Below, piece after piece: positions 9,548 to 17,389 of a DNA stretch of 64,000 bases (its first letter is position 1; the number at the start of each line of letters is the position of its first letter). The notes below the pieces were generated by a model. That model did no database searches. It worked only from the letters and a program-made list of their open reading frames with translations, and had not been told where the DNA came from. This DNA comes from Nitrospirales bacterium (GTDB lineage Bacteria; Nitrospirota; Nitrospiria; Nitrospirales; UBA8639): contig JALDRJ010000002.1 of the NCBI GenBank assembly GCA_031315865.1, positions 3,198,001-3,262,000 on the forward strand. Direction: 5' to 3'. A program made the position numbers and the translations under genes.

Positions 9548-10691
9548 CTTTTATCAGCAAAGAGGAGGTGAGGATCAGGCTTTTGAAGAAGAACGTCGAC
9601 TCCTAAGAAATTATCGTCATCAAGTCATTGATTATACGCTTCACAATAATCAAGTCACGACATACAACAAACGAGAGCTTGTGCATGCTTTAATTTGGAA
9701 TACGCAGTCTTATCGAGCGCTTCGGAATCTCATTTCCAATGAAAAACCTGACATCATGCATGTCCATAATACATTTCCATTGATATCACCGTCTGCCTAC
9801 TATGCAGCTAACGCGGAAAAGGTTCCGGTGATTCAAACCCTTCACAATTTTCGGTTGTTGTGTCTCAATGCTACCTTCTTTCGCGAGAATAGGACTTGTG
9901 AGGATTGTATGGGAAAGTTATGGCCTTGGCCTGGGATACGACATGCCTGTTACCGCGATGGAAGAGGGCCAAGTAGCGGGGTAGCCACTATGTTAATCGT
10001 ACATCGCTTATTACGGACCTGGCAAAGAAATGTGAACCTCTTTATTGCCTTGTCTGAGTTTGCAAAAAAAAGATTCGTTGCTGGCGGACTTGAGGAGAAC
10101 AAAATTGTCGTCAAACCGAACTTCGTTGCCCCTGATCCTGGAACAGGGACAGGGGGCGGTAATTATGCCCTGTATGTTGGGCGCCTATCTCAAGAGAAGG
10201 GCATCGAAATGATGCTAGAGTCTTGGCAAAAATTGCAAGGACAACTCTGCCTCAAAATAGTCGGTGAAGGAACCCTAAGCCCAGTAGTGAAGAAAGCTAC
10301 CGAATGTATTCCTTCCGTAGAGCATCTCGGATACCAATCACACGAAAATGTGCTACATCTTATGAAAGAGGCTCTTTTTTTGGTCTTCCCATCGGAATGC
10401 TACGAGAATTTCCCATTAACGATAGCTGAAGCCTACGCAGTGGGTCTACCAGTTGTCGCATGCAACAATGGAAGCATGTCTTCACTGGTCATAGACGGTC
10501 AGACAGGCTTACATTTTGAACTTGGGAACACAGATGACTTCCTCAAGAAGATAACTTGGATTTTAGAAAACCCGGGTGAATTGAGAAAAATGCGTATCTT
10601 GGCACGAAAAGAATATGTTGAGAAGTATATGGCCGAACAAAATCACGAAATACTCATGAATGTATACAAGCGTGTTGTGATGACAGAATAG
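9525..10691 (+). CDS. Glycosyltransferase family 4
   Basis: 388 residues when started at the ATG inside the end of the preceding gene. That start gives the typical GT4 opening KILLVHNFYQQRGGEDQAF (the glycine-rich GGED is conserved in this subgroup); the frame is open further upstream, but that part overlaps the ligase gene and has no family match. The donor domain begins YALYVGRLSQEKGIEMMLES (Arg and Lys of the GT4 nucleotide site). The catalytic EX7E element is recognisable in SECYENFPLTIAEAYAVGLP. A CEDCMGKLWPWPGIRHACYR cysteine motif of this subgroup is present at about residues 122-141. Predicted cytoplasmic transferase. It converges on the beta-helix gene 21 bp downstream. Confidence 0.9.
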   Translation: MKILLVHNFYQQRGGEDQAFEEERRLLRNYRHQVIDYTLHNNQVTTYNKRELVHALIWNTQSYRALRNLISNEKPDIMHVHNTFPLISPSAYYAANAEKVPVIQTLHNFRLLCLNATFFRENRTCEDCMGKLWPWPGIRHACYRDGRGPSSGVATMLIVHRLLRTWQRNVNLFIALSEFAKKRFVAGGLEENKIVVKPNFVAPDPGTGTGGGNYALYVGRLSQEKGIEMMLESWQKLQGQLCLKIVGEGTLSPVVKKATECIPSVEHLGYQSHENVLHLMKEALFLVFPSECYENFPLTIAEAYAVGLPVVACNNGSMSSLVIDGQTGLHFELGNTDDFLKKITWILENPGELRKMRILARKEYVEKYMAEQNHEILMNVYKRVVMTE

Positions 10692-10712
10692 GGCATACAT
10701 TCTTCCTTCTGC

Positions 10713-13601
10713 CTATGGGAGAATGACAAATTTCCCATCGAGATCCTGCTGTTCGTCTTTCCATTCCGATGCCGTCATAACTTTGTTTAACCAATGAAAC
10801 TTATTCAGTTCATCATGACTGAAGAACATATAGATATTGTGAGAAAATTGGTTATTACGGCTTGTAAAAAATGAAAGATCTGAATCTAATACCCGAAGAC
10901 CGGTTTTCCCAGGGCTTAGAATTTGAATATTATCATGGACAAAGAAGTTCTCTATGTCTCTGGGTCCAAAATGCCCATCACCACGGTTTGTCTGTACAGC
11001 CAGAATTCCATATGCATTTCTCGTTAAAATATTACCAACAATTTCAACATCTGGAGACCCGGTCACTAAAATTCCAGCGCCATTATGCCCCAGGCGTTCG
11101 CCAAATCCGTTCCCTTCTACGATGTTACCTTTGATGACGGCATGATAACTCGCCGAGTGACGAATGCCGGCTCCCTCGTTGAATGCGACACGATTGGCTT
11201 CAATATGAGTTGAACGATTTTCTGGATTGGTATAAAGCCCAGGGCCTGTATTGTGATGGATATCATTGCCGATGATGTTCAGCATATTTGTCCATACGAA
11301 ACGAGCTCCCCCACTTTCCCAATCCCATGCAAATCCTTGAGTATTGTTGTTAGCAATCTCATTACCAATGACTTGAATATTGCGACCACTCCCTCCGACT
11401 CCTAGTTGACCATTGTGATGAATGTTATTCTTGAGGACTTTTGTGAAATTGCCGACTCGAATGCCGATTCCATGGTTCAAGCGGATCTCGTTTTCTTGAA
11501 TCGTCCAGCCATCGGCTAATGGGCCAGAGTGACCGACCCGAGAGTGAACCGCTCCTTCTTGGGCTGGATTGGCGTACTTTTCGATGATGAGCCCTGAGAT
11601 AAAGACATTTTGAGCCATACCCTCAAACGCATGTCGAATTATACTGGCCTCGACTCTTCGGTTTTTGGGATTATCGGCAAGGTAGATCTTGTCAGCGTCA
11701 TAGTCGAAAAACCACTTACCAACTTCAAGGTCGGCAAGCTTACTAACTTGAACCAAAGGAACATTATCCAAGAATAGATCCTCGGGATGACGACAGCTCG
11801 CTCCAGATAGTTCCAATTGCTCATCACAGAGACCAAACGTTGGTCCTTGTTGAATCTGATTGTCGGCAATCCAGTACTGACCTTGCTGAGTAAAATTTTC
11901 GAGCTCTCGTGCCCCAGACAGTATCGAACCAACCTCGCCAATAAACTTATTTCCATTCTTTGGCCGAATGTGCTGTAAACGGTGAATACCGGCTTTCAAA
12001 GTAAAGGCAGTACCTTCCGGCTGACTGTCCACAATAGTCTGAATATTGGATCCCGGCGATATTTCGATACGGGAAGAAGTTGGCAAGGGAACCAACTCCA
12101 TATCAGGAGGATTCCAGAGTGTCGTTGATGAGTCAAGAGAAGGAAAACGGATAAAATTACTCGCGACGTCTTGCCCGAAATTTTGCCATTGCGCTATCGT
12201 GTAATTGATGCTTAACCTTTTAAACACGCCCTGATACTTTCCATAGAGTACATACGTATTATTCTCAAATCTATTATTTCGTTCGTTGACATACGCGGGA
12301 TCTGAATTGGTCACGCCAATTCCAGTCTGGCCTTCTGCCATTAAGATAACATTGTCGTGGACATGAGCATTCTTCAACTCACGAGGACCAAACTTTCCTT
12401 CGATTCTTGTATGATCTTGAATGAGCCCAATCCCATCAGCATTATTAAGGACCTGGTTTCCATAAATCTCGACGTTGGGGGAAGATGAAACGAGGATTCC
12501 TGATCCAACATGCCAGATGCTATCCCCAAAGCCGTTCCCTTCTACAAGATTGTTCCTGATAATTGCATGATAACTGGCTTCGTGAAAGATACCCTGCGTT
12601 TTGTTCGCTAATACGTGATTATCCTCATATAACGTATTGAGGTTATCGACATCACTCCACAGTCCCGGACCAAAATTATGATGAACAAAGTTCTGACGAA
12701 CAACCAGGTCAATAGTCGTCACAAATTTTGTCCCGCCACCAATATGCCAATGAAATCCTTGGATGTTGTTGTGCGCAATTTCATTTCCTTCAATCACCAC
12801 GTTCGAACCTGAACCTCCGATTCCCAATTGTCCATTATGATGGACAACATTATTACGCACGTGCATGTCTTCACCTAATCGTATGCCTATGGCATGATTC
12901 CATCGAATTTCATTGTTTTCGACAATCCAGCCACGACTACGCAAACCGGCATGTCCGGTTTGTCCATGAATGGCCCCTTCTTGTCCTGGTGATGCATATT
13001 TCTCGATGATCAGACCTTGAATCAGAACATTCTGGGCGCTACCTTGAAACGCGTGAGGGAGCACACTCGCCTCAACTTTACGATTCGTCGGGTTATCTGC
13101 CATAAAGATGGTGTCAGTGGCATAATCAAAATACCATGTTCCCGGCGTTACTTCAGAGAGGCTGGTTACTTGTGTCAAAAGGACGTCATCGAAAAAAAGA
13201 TCTTCTGGAAGCATACAGTTGTTGACTGGTGGTTGAATGCGTTGCGTTTCGCACCGCCCAAATCGCTTCCCTTGTTGCTGTTGATTTTCCACGACCCAGT
13301 AAGGTCCTCGCTGGCCAAATACTGTGAGTAATCGTGCTCCAGAAAGAATGGTTCCGGCTTCGCCGATAAACGTATTGTTCGTTTTTGGAGTCACGCTTTG
13401 CAAACGATAGACGCCTTTCGTCAGAATAAACGTCGTGTATGCAGAATGACCGTCGACCAGCGCTTGAATGTCGTCAGTAGGAGTGACGGTGACAGTGGTC
13501 GTGGGCTGAATCTCCTGGCTTAATACAGGTCGCGCAACAAGCAGAGTCAAAGAGATGAAAACACAGAATACGAGTGTGGCACAAACTGTATGAGATCTCA
13601 T
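10713..13601 (-). CDS. Secreted protein with two tandem right-handed beta-helix domains
   Basis: 962 residues with an N-terminal signal sequence (hydrophobic LVFCVFISLTLLVA then SQE). The body is an internal duplication. Domain 1 starts near residue 35 (DIQALVDG, TFIGEAGTILSGARLL) and domain 2 near 514 (NIQTIVDS, KFIGEVGSILSGARELE). Each is followed by parallel beta-helix coils rich in Asn and His, such as VEGNGFGDS, VHHNGQLGIGGSG and HHNFGPGLW. This is the NosD/pectate-lyase-like fold used by polysaccharide lyases, C5-epimerases and some carbohydrate-binding surface proteins. No specific catalytic triad can be assigned. It is the last gene of the - strand export series, so processing or binding of the exported polymer is likely. 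The next gene upstream encodes a single copy of the same domain. Confidence 0.85.
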   Translation of the reverse strand: MRSHTVCATLVFCVFISLTLLVARPVLSQEIQPTTTVTVTPTDDIQALVDGHSAYTTFILTKGVYRLQSVTPKTNNTFIGEAGTILSGARLLTVFGQRGPYWVVENQQQQGKRFGRCETQRIQPPVNNCMLPEDLFFDDVLLTQVTSLSEVTPGTWYFDYATDTIFMADNPTNRKVEASVLPHAFQGSAQNVLIQGLIIEKYASPGQEGAIHGQTGHAGLRSRGWIVENNEIRWNHAIGIRLGEDMHVRNNVVHHNGQLGIGGSGSNVVIEGNEIAHNNIQGFHWHIGGGTKFVTTIDLVVRQNFVHHNFGPGLWSDVDNLNTLYEDNHVLANKTQGIFHEASYHAIIRNNLVEGNGFGDSIWHVGSGILVSSSPNVEIYGNQVLNNADGIGLIQDHTRIEGKFGPRELKNAHVHDNVILMAEGQTGIGVTNSDPAYVNERNNRFENNTYVLYGKYQGVFKRLSINYTIAQWQNFGQDVASNFIRFPSLDSSTTLWNPPDMELVPLPTSSRIEISPGSNIQTIVDSQPEGTAFTLKAGIHRLQHIRPKNGNKFIGEVGSILSGARELENFTQQGQYWIADNQIQQGPTFGLCDEQLELSGASCRHPEDLFLDNVPLVQVSKLADLEVGKWFFDYDADKIYLADNPKNRRVEASIIRHAFEGMAQNVFISGLIIEKYANPAQEGAVHSRVGHSGPLADGWTIQENEIRLNHGIGIRVGNFTKVLKNNIHHNGQLGVGGSGRNIQVIGNEIANNNTQGFAWDWESGGARFVWTNMLNIIGNDIHHNTGPGLYTNPENRSTHIEANRVAFNEGAGIRHSASYHAVIKGNIVEGNGFGERLGHNGAGILVTGSPDVEIVGNILTRNAYGILAVQTNRGDGHFGPRDIENFFVHDNIQILSPGKTGLRVLDSDLSFFTSRNNQFSHNIYMFFSHDELNKFHWLNKVMTASEWKDEQQDLDGKFVILP

Positions 13602-13998
13602 AGAAGAATCCTTTCGGAATGGCTATACATTCACAATTAAAGGAACAGTTATCGCGCGGACGTCAACGTACGCTTCTTGTTTGATTCAACTTCGTTTTTT
13701 CTGAGAGATGCCGTCAACAAGCACGGCCTTGAGCACAGGCATCCCCAACAGGCTCTCAATTAAAATTAAGAGAAGTCAGATGAACGTAACGAGGCCAAAT
13801 GAAGTAGGAAATATGAAATCTGGAATATGGAGAAAAAGGAAGATAGGAAGAATAAAGACATAATTTTTAGCACATCTGGCACACACATTGTGTTTGCGAA
13901 AATTTTCAACTTATGCCATTCGAATACGTCGCGAATCAGGATTCATACTATCGAAATCAATCTGAAAAATGATTAGCCATTGAAGACTAGGAGGTCAG

Positions 13999-14115
13999 AT
14001 GTATGATTCATGGAAATCGTTTATAGCCGTTTTAAATAACTTCCGTATAGTTCAACGTCGTACAGCGCTGAGTTTGTCATATTTATCGATTGGAACGTAT
14101 TTGGATTCGCCATAA
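13999..14115 (+). CDS. Possible 38-aa open reading frame (uncertain)
   Basis: It starts at ATG 13999, 4 nt after AGGAGGT, and would encode a basic peptide beginning MYDSWKSFIAVLNNF and ending YLSIGTYLDSP. The last 21 codons are the 64-bp dispersed repeat. In the second copy (about 29.9 kb) the same frame also ends at a TAA. However, 8 of the 10 codon differences between the copies are non-synonymous, which argues for conservation as DNA or RNA rather than as protein. No family was recognised. Treat this as a candidate only. Confidence 0.25.
   Translation: MYDSWKSFIAVLNNFRIVQRRTALSLSYLSIGTYLDSP
14052..14115 (+). repeat. 64-bp dispersed intergenic repeat, copy 1
   Basis: An ungapped 64-bp block, beginning TCAACGTCGTAC and ending TTTGGATTCGCCATAA, recurs at 29883-29946 with 52 of 64 identical bases by hand alignment. 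Both copies are intergenic and in the same orientation. No target-site duplications or terminal inverted repeats were evident. Confidence 0.7.
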
Positions 14116-14128
14116 ATGCTCGAAGTTG

Positions 14129-15727
14129 TCAATTTACTGGAGAATTGGGCAACTGGACAGGTTCTTTTGTCGTTTTGGTCATCGTTCCGGATACATCTTG
14201 GCCAAAATTCTGCCATTCTTTAAATGTATGGCGCGCATTCATCCATCTGAAACTTTTTGGCTCCTGGCTTTCCACGATGTAGGTGTTGTTCGTAAATCGG
14301 TTATTTTTTTTTGTATAGTACTGAAGATCACGAGTTTTCACGTCAAATCCCGTCTCGCCTTCTTTCATGACGATATTGTTATGATGAACGTGTAAATTCT
14401 TCACTTCGTAGTATCCGTATCGTCCATGACCTCGTTCAGTTTGTATCGCTCCAATTCCGTCGGCATTGTGCCGCACGGTGTTACCATAAACCTCAACTTC
14501 GGAAGAACAGGAAACAAGAATACCAGCGCCATTGAGCCATACCGAATTATCAAAACCATTTTCTTCAACCACATTGTTTCGAATAACAGCAGAGTAGCTG
14601 ATCTCATGAAAAATCCCGGTCGATCGATTGAGCCGTACAGTATTATTTTCGTAAAGCGTGTTAATGTTGTTAATATCAGTCCACAATCCTGGGCCAAAGT
14701 TATGGTGAACATGATTATGACGAACGATTAAATTCTTTGTCCAAACGAACTTCGTGCCTCCTCCGGTATGCCAATGATATCCCATACTATTGTTGTATGA
14801 AATTTCATTATTTGCGATAACAATATCCGTCCCATTTCCCCCAACTCCATACTGTCCATTATGATGAATACGATTATTCATGACTTGACTCCCATCTCCG
14901 ACACGTATCCCCATGGCATGATTGAATCTGATCTCATTATTTTCAATAAGCCAATTCTTCCCTAAAGGTCCGCTGTGACCCATACGGCCATGGATCGCAC
15001 CTTCTTGAGTAGGAGTCGCATACTTTTCAATAACCAGTCCTCGAATGACCACATTCGACGCGTTGCCTTCAAACGCATAAGGAGTCACACTCGTTTCGAC
15101 TTTGTGGCCGTGAGGGTCGTCCATGAGGTAAATTTTGTCTGACTCATAATCAAAATACCATTTTGTTGGGCTGAGGTCAGTCAATTGGCTCACTTGCGTA
15201 AGCGGTATATCATCAATGAACAGATCTTCTGGGAACATGCAGGTATCAACAGGCATCGCAACATGTATGTGCTCACATCGACCTGTTGCCCCTCCTTGTT
15301 GGGTTTGCCCTATTACAGTCCAATATTTTCCTTCTTTGACAAATTCAGTCAACAAGCGTGCGCCTGACAATATAGTTCCATTTTCTCCGACAAAGGTATG
15401 ACGACTTTTAGGGACAATTTGTTGCAGGCGATGTATACCCGTCTTCAACAAAAAAGTCGTGTTGCCACCATACTGGTCAACCAGATATTGAATATTTCCC
15501 CCCGGATGAACCTGGATAACATTGGCATGAGGGGGTTGAGAAGTAGCATCGGCTGTCAAAGAGGCAATATTGGCTCGTTGATTACCCGAAACGGTTATCA
15601 GTTCTTGTCTGGCAGAGTGCCCAAGGACGTGCTCTGCAGCCACAAAGTACGAATAGGCAGCTAAGCAGCCGAGTACGACCGCCGTGTAAATTAACACTCT
15701 TCTCATGAACATGTGCATAGGCCGCAT
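14129..15727 (-). CDS. Secreted/anchored right-handed beta-helix repeat protein
   Basis: 532 residues. The N terminus has a basic segment followed by LIYTAVVLGCLAAYSYFVA (signal peptide or anchor; the exact start among the early Met codons is uncertain). One beta-helix domain follows from about residue 68 (NIQYLVDQ, TFVGENGTILSGARLL). It is closely related to both domains of the 962-residue protein downstream, sharing GLVIEKYATP, RIHHNGQYGVGGNG and HHNFGPGLWTD. The fold is that of lyases, epimerases and carbohydrate-binding proteins. It lies just after the APS kinase (63-bp gap) in the export series, so it probably acts on the exported polymer in the periplasm or at the surface. No catalytic site is assigned. 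Confidence 0.85.
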   Translation of the reverse strand: MRPMHMFMRRVLIYTAVVLGCLAAYSYFVAAEHVLGHSARQELITVSGNQRANIASLTADATSQPPHANVIQVHPGGNIQYLVDQYGGNTTFLLKTGIHRLQQIVPKSRHTFVGENGTILSGARLLTEFVKEGKYWTVIGQTQQGGATGRCEHIHVAMPVDTCMFPEDLFIDDIPLTQVSQLTDLSPTKWYFDYESDKIYLMDDPHGHKVETSVTPYAFEGNASNVVIRGLVIEKYATPTQEGAIHGRMGHSGPLGKNWLIENNEIRFNHAMGIRVGDGSQVMNNRIHHNGQYGVGGNGTDIVIANNEISYNNSMGYHWHTGGGTKFVWTKNLIVRHNHVHHNFGPGLWTDINNINTLYENNTVRLNRSTGIFHEISYSAVIRNNVVEENGFDNSVWLNGAGILVSCSSEVEVYGNTVRHNADGIGAIQTERGHGRYGYYEVKNLHVHHNNIVMKEGETGFDVKTRDLQYYTKKNNRFTNNTYIVESQEPKSFRWMNARHTFKEWQNFGQDVSGTMTKTTKEPVQLPNSPVN

Positions 15728-15790
15728 TGGACACCAGATTTCAGGAACTGCATGATCAACATGCTCCTGCGAAGTATCAACTGAACGACG

Positions 15791-16381
15791 CTAGGAACAA
15801 GAAACAATCCGTTGATTGTCTGCATGGCGTGCGTTTTCGACCTTTCTCATCATTCGAATGTATTGGTTATGCGATAAGTATTCTAGAATCTTGTCGATGC
15901 AGACCTCAGGGGATTCCTTATCTGTCATCACCACAATTTCCGGGTTTTCTGGCGGTTCGTACGGATCGGACACGCCCGTGAAATTCGTAATTTCTCCTCG
16001 CTGAGCTTTCGCGTAATGTCCCTTCACATCACGTTTTATGCAGACGTCAATCGGGCATTGCACATACACTTCGACAAAACGCCCTATTTCGTCTCGCGCT
16101 TCTCGTCTCAGTTTTTGATAGGGTGAAATGGCCGCAGTAATCGTGACACCTCCTATCCTGGTTAAAAGTTTGGCGACATATGCAATGCGCCGGATGTTTT
16201 CATCGCGATCAGGCTTTGAAAATCCCAAACCTTTTGTCAGCCGTCTCCGAACCTCGTCGCCATCTAAAATTTCCGTAGGATACTGTAGATTCACGAATCG
16301 TTGATACAGCATTTGTGCCAATGTGCTCTTTCCAGAACACGGTAATCCCGTAAACCAGACTGTAAACCCTTCCGTGCCCAT
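15791..16381 (-). CDS. cysC: Adenylyl-sulfate (APS) kinase
   Basis: 196 residues using the ATG preceded by GGAGGA (the frame is open 12 codons further upstream, but that start has no good site). The P-loop is GLPCSGKST. It is followed by ILDGDEVRRRL, the APS-binding LGFSKPDRDENIRR, and ISPYQKLRREARDEIG with FVEVYVQCP and GVSDPYEPPENPE, all CysC signatures. The enzyme phosphorylates APS to PAPS in the cytosol. No ATP sulfurylase or PAPS reductase gene is nearby, so an assimilatory role is not supported by the context. The sulfotransferase at 6.4 kb offers a use for the PAPS. It begins 14 nt after the stop of the preceding CpsD-like gene. Confidence 0.93.
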   Translation of the reverse strand: MGTEGFTVWFTGLPCSGKSTLAQMLYQRFVNLQYPTEILDGDEVRRRLTKGLGFSKPDRDENIRRIAYVAKLLTRIGGVTITAAISPYQKLRREARDEIGRFVEVYVQCPIDVCIKRDVKGHYAKAQRGEITNFTGVSDPYEPPENPEIVVMTDKESPEVCIDKILEYLSHNQYIRMMRKVENARHADNQRIVSCS

Positions 16382-16395
16382 AGTTCCTCCATACA

Positions 16396-17208
16396 TTAGA
16401 GCCACCGGTATGCCCAACCGGGAATATAGTGACGTTGCTTGTTAAAAGCGACTCCAAGAACCCGTCCACCTCGCCTGATAATCCGATCCTTGAGCGTAAG
16501 AATAATCGGGGATCGTGTTTTTTCAGCTTCCACAACCATCACAACGCCATCCACCGCAGCACTCAGAGCCAAACTATCCACAGATGAGCCAAGCGGCGGA
16601 GAATCGATGAGTATAAGATCAAACTGTTTTCGAAGGAATTCCCAGATTCGCCGATAGTCCGTATGACTCGTGGAAACATGTAGATTCGACTGTCTGTTGT
16701 CGGCGAAACGAGATAGAGAGATTCGCGTTTGCTCCACTCGTGTGATGACTGAGTCCATTGAACCGCCATTCTGCATGAGACTTTGCAATGGTTCTCTTGG
16801 ATGAACTCCGAATGCTTGATGCTGAGAGGAAGAAGGCTGGAAATCCACATCGATTAATAAGACTGACTTGCCATATTGTTTGGCGATAACTTTGCCATAT
16901 TCCCGAAGAATGCTCGACGTTCCCACACCCGAATGACTGCCGATAAACTGCAGAATATTGCTCTGCGTATCGGGCAGCAGAGATGTAATCGATTGATGAA
17001 GTTGGAGCATTTCCGGCTCCATTGACAGGCCGGCGTTGCCATAATCCAACACCGGTTCCTCCTCAGCAAGAGTCCGGACGACAGGGGGAAGAGTATCCTC
17101 CTTTTTCTCAAGAGGCTTTTCAACGAACAACGGGGGTACTAGTCTCTCTCGACTTTTGGAATCCTGCTCCGTATAGGCATATTGTAAGGCTTCATACATT
17201 TTGCTCAT
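16396..17208 (-). CDS. CpsD/CapB-type ATPase homologue lacking the P-loop lysine
   Basis: 270 residues from the Met giving MSKMYEALQYA, the standard opening of PEP-CTERM/exosortase-associated tyrosine autokinases. The ATPase core is recognisable: Walker A-like SHSGVGTSS (residues 91-99), Walker A' VLLIDVDF and Walker B FDLILIDSPPLG. The invariant Walker A lysine (GEGKT in active bacterial tyrosine kinases) is Thr97 here, and there is no C-terminal tyrosine cluster, only HYIPGWAYRWL. Active relatives control Wzz-dependent polymerisation by autophosphorylation. This one probably acts as a non-catalytic scaffold or has altered nucleotide chemistry. It may belong to a subfamily where the K-to-T change is fixed. 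It lies 181 bp after the AAA ATPase gene and directly before cysC. Confidence 0.85.
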   Translation of the reverse strand: MSKMYEALQYAYTEQDSKSRERLVPPLFVEKPLEKKEDTLPPVVRTLAEEEPVLDYGNAGLSMEPEMLQLHQSITSLLPDTQSNILQFIGSHSGVGTSSILREYGKVIAKQYGKSVLLIDVDFQPSSSQHQAFGVHPREPLQSLMQNGGSMDSVITRVEQTRISLSRFADNRQSNLHVSTSHTDYRRIWEFLRKQFDLILIDSPPLGSSVDSLALSAAVDGVVMVVEAEKTRSPIILTLKDRIIRRGGRVLGVAFNKQRHYIPGWAYRWL

Positions 17209-17389
17209 GTAACAAACCCTTCGTTCACGACAGACTACATACAATACGGACCAATTGGTTCTCGCATTGCTATCGCGTCATCATCCTGACGGCGATGACC
17301 ATTGTACAAACCTTTTTCCTCTCTTTCCTTCAGACTGCCATACATTCCAATACTTGACCAACACCCTGATATTCTCAAAGTCTACCTCA

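Larger units (their letters stand above)
13602..14128. other. 527-bp intergenic region between the two beta-helix genes
   Basis: The interval contains no clear long gene. On the + strand it carries a sigma-54-like element (TGGCAC then TTGT instead of TTGC, 13877-13892), an AGGAGGT sequence at 13989 and a 38-codon open frame (13999-14115) whose end coincides with a 64-bp repeat also present near 29.9 kb. Whether the open frame is translated is unclear. The two flanking genes point the same way (-), so the upstream one may be transcribed through this region. Confidence 0.5.

Noticed and set aside
10698-10725. Hairpin CATTCTTCC/GGGAGAATG between convergent genes as terminator
   Set aside because: The stem is present but neither side has a T tract and one arm lies in coding sequence.
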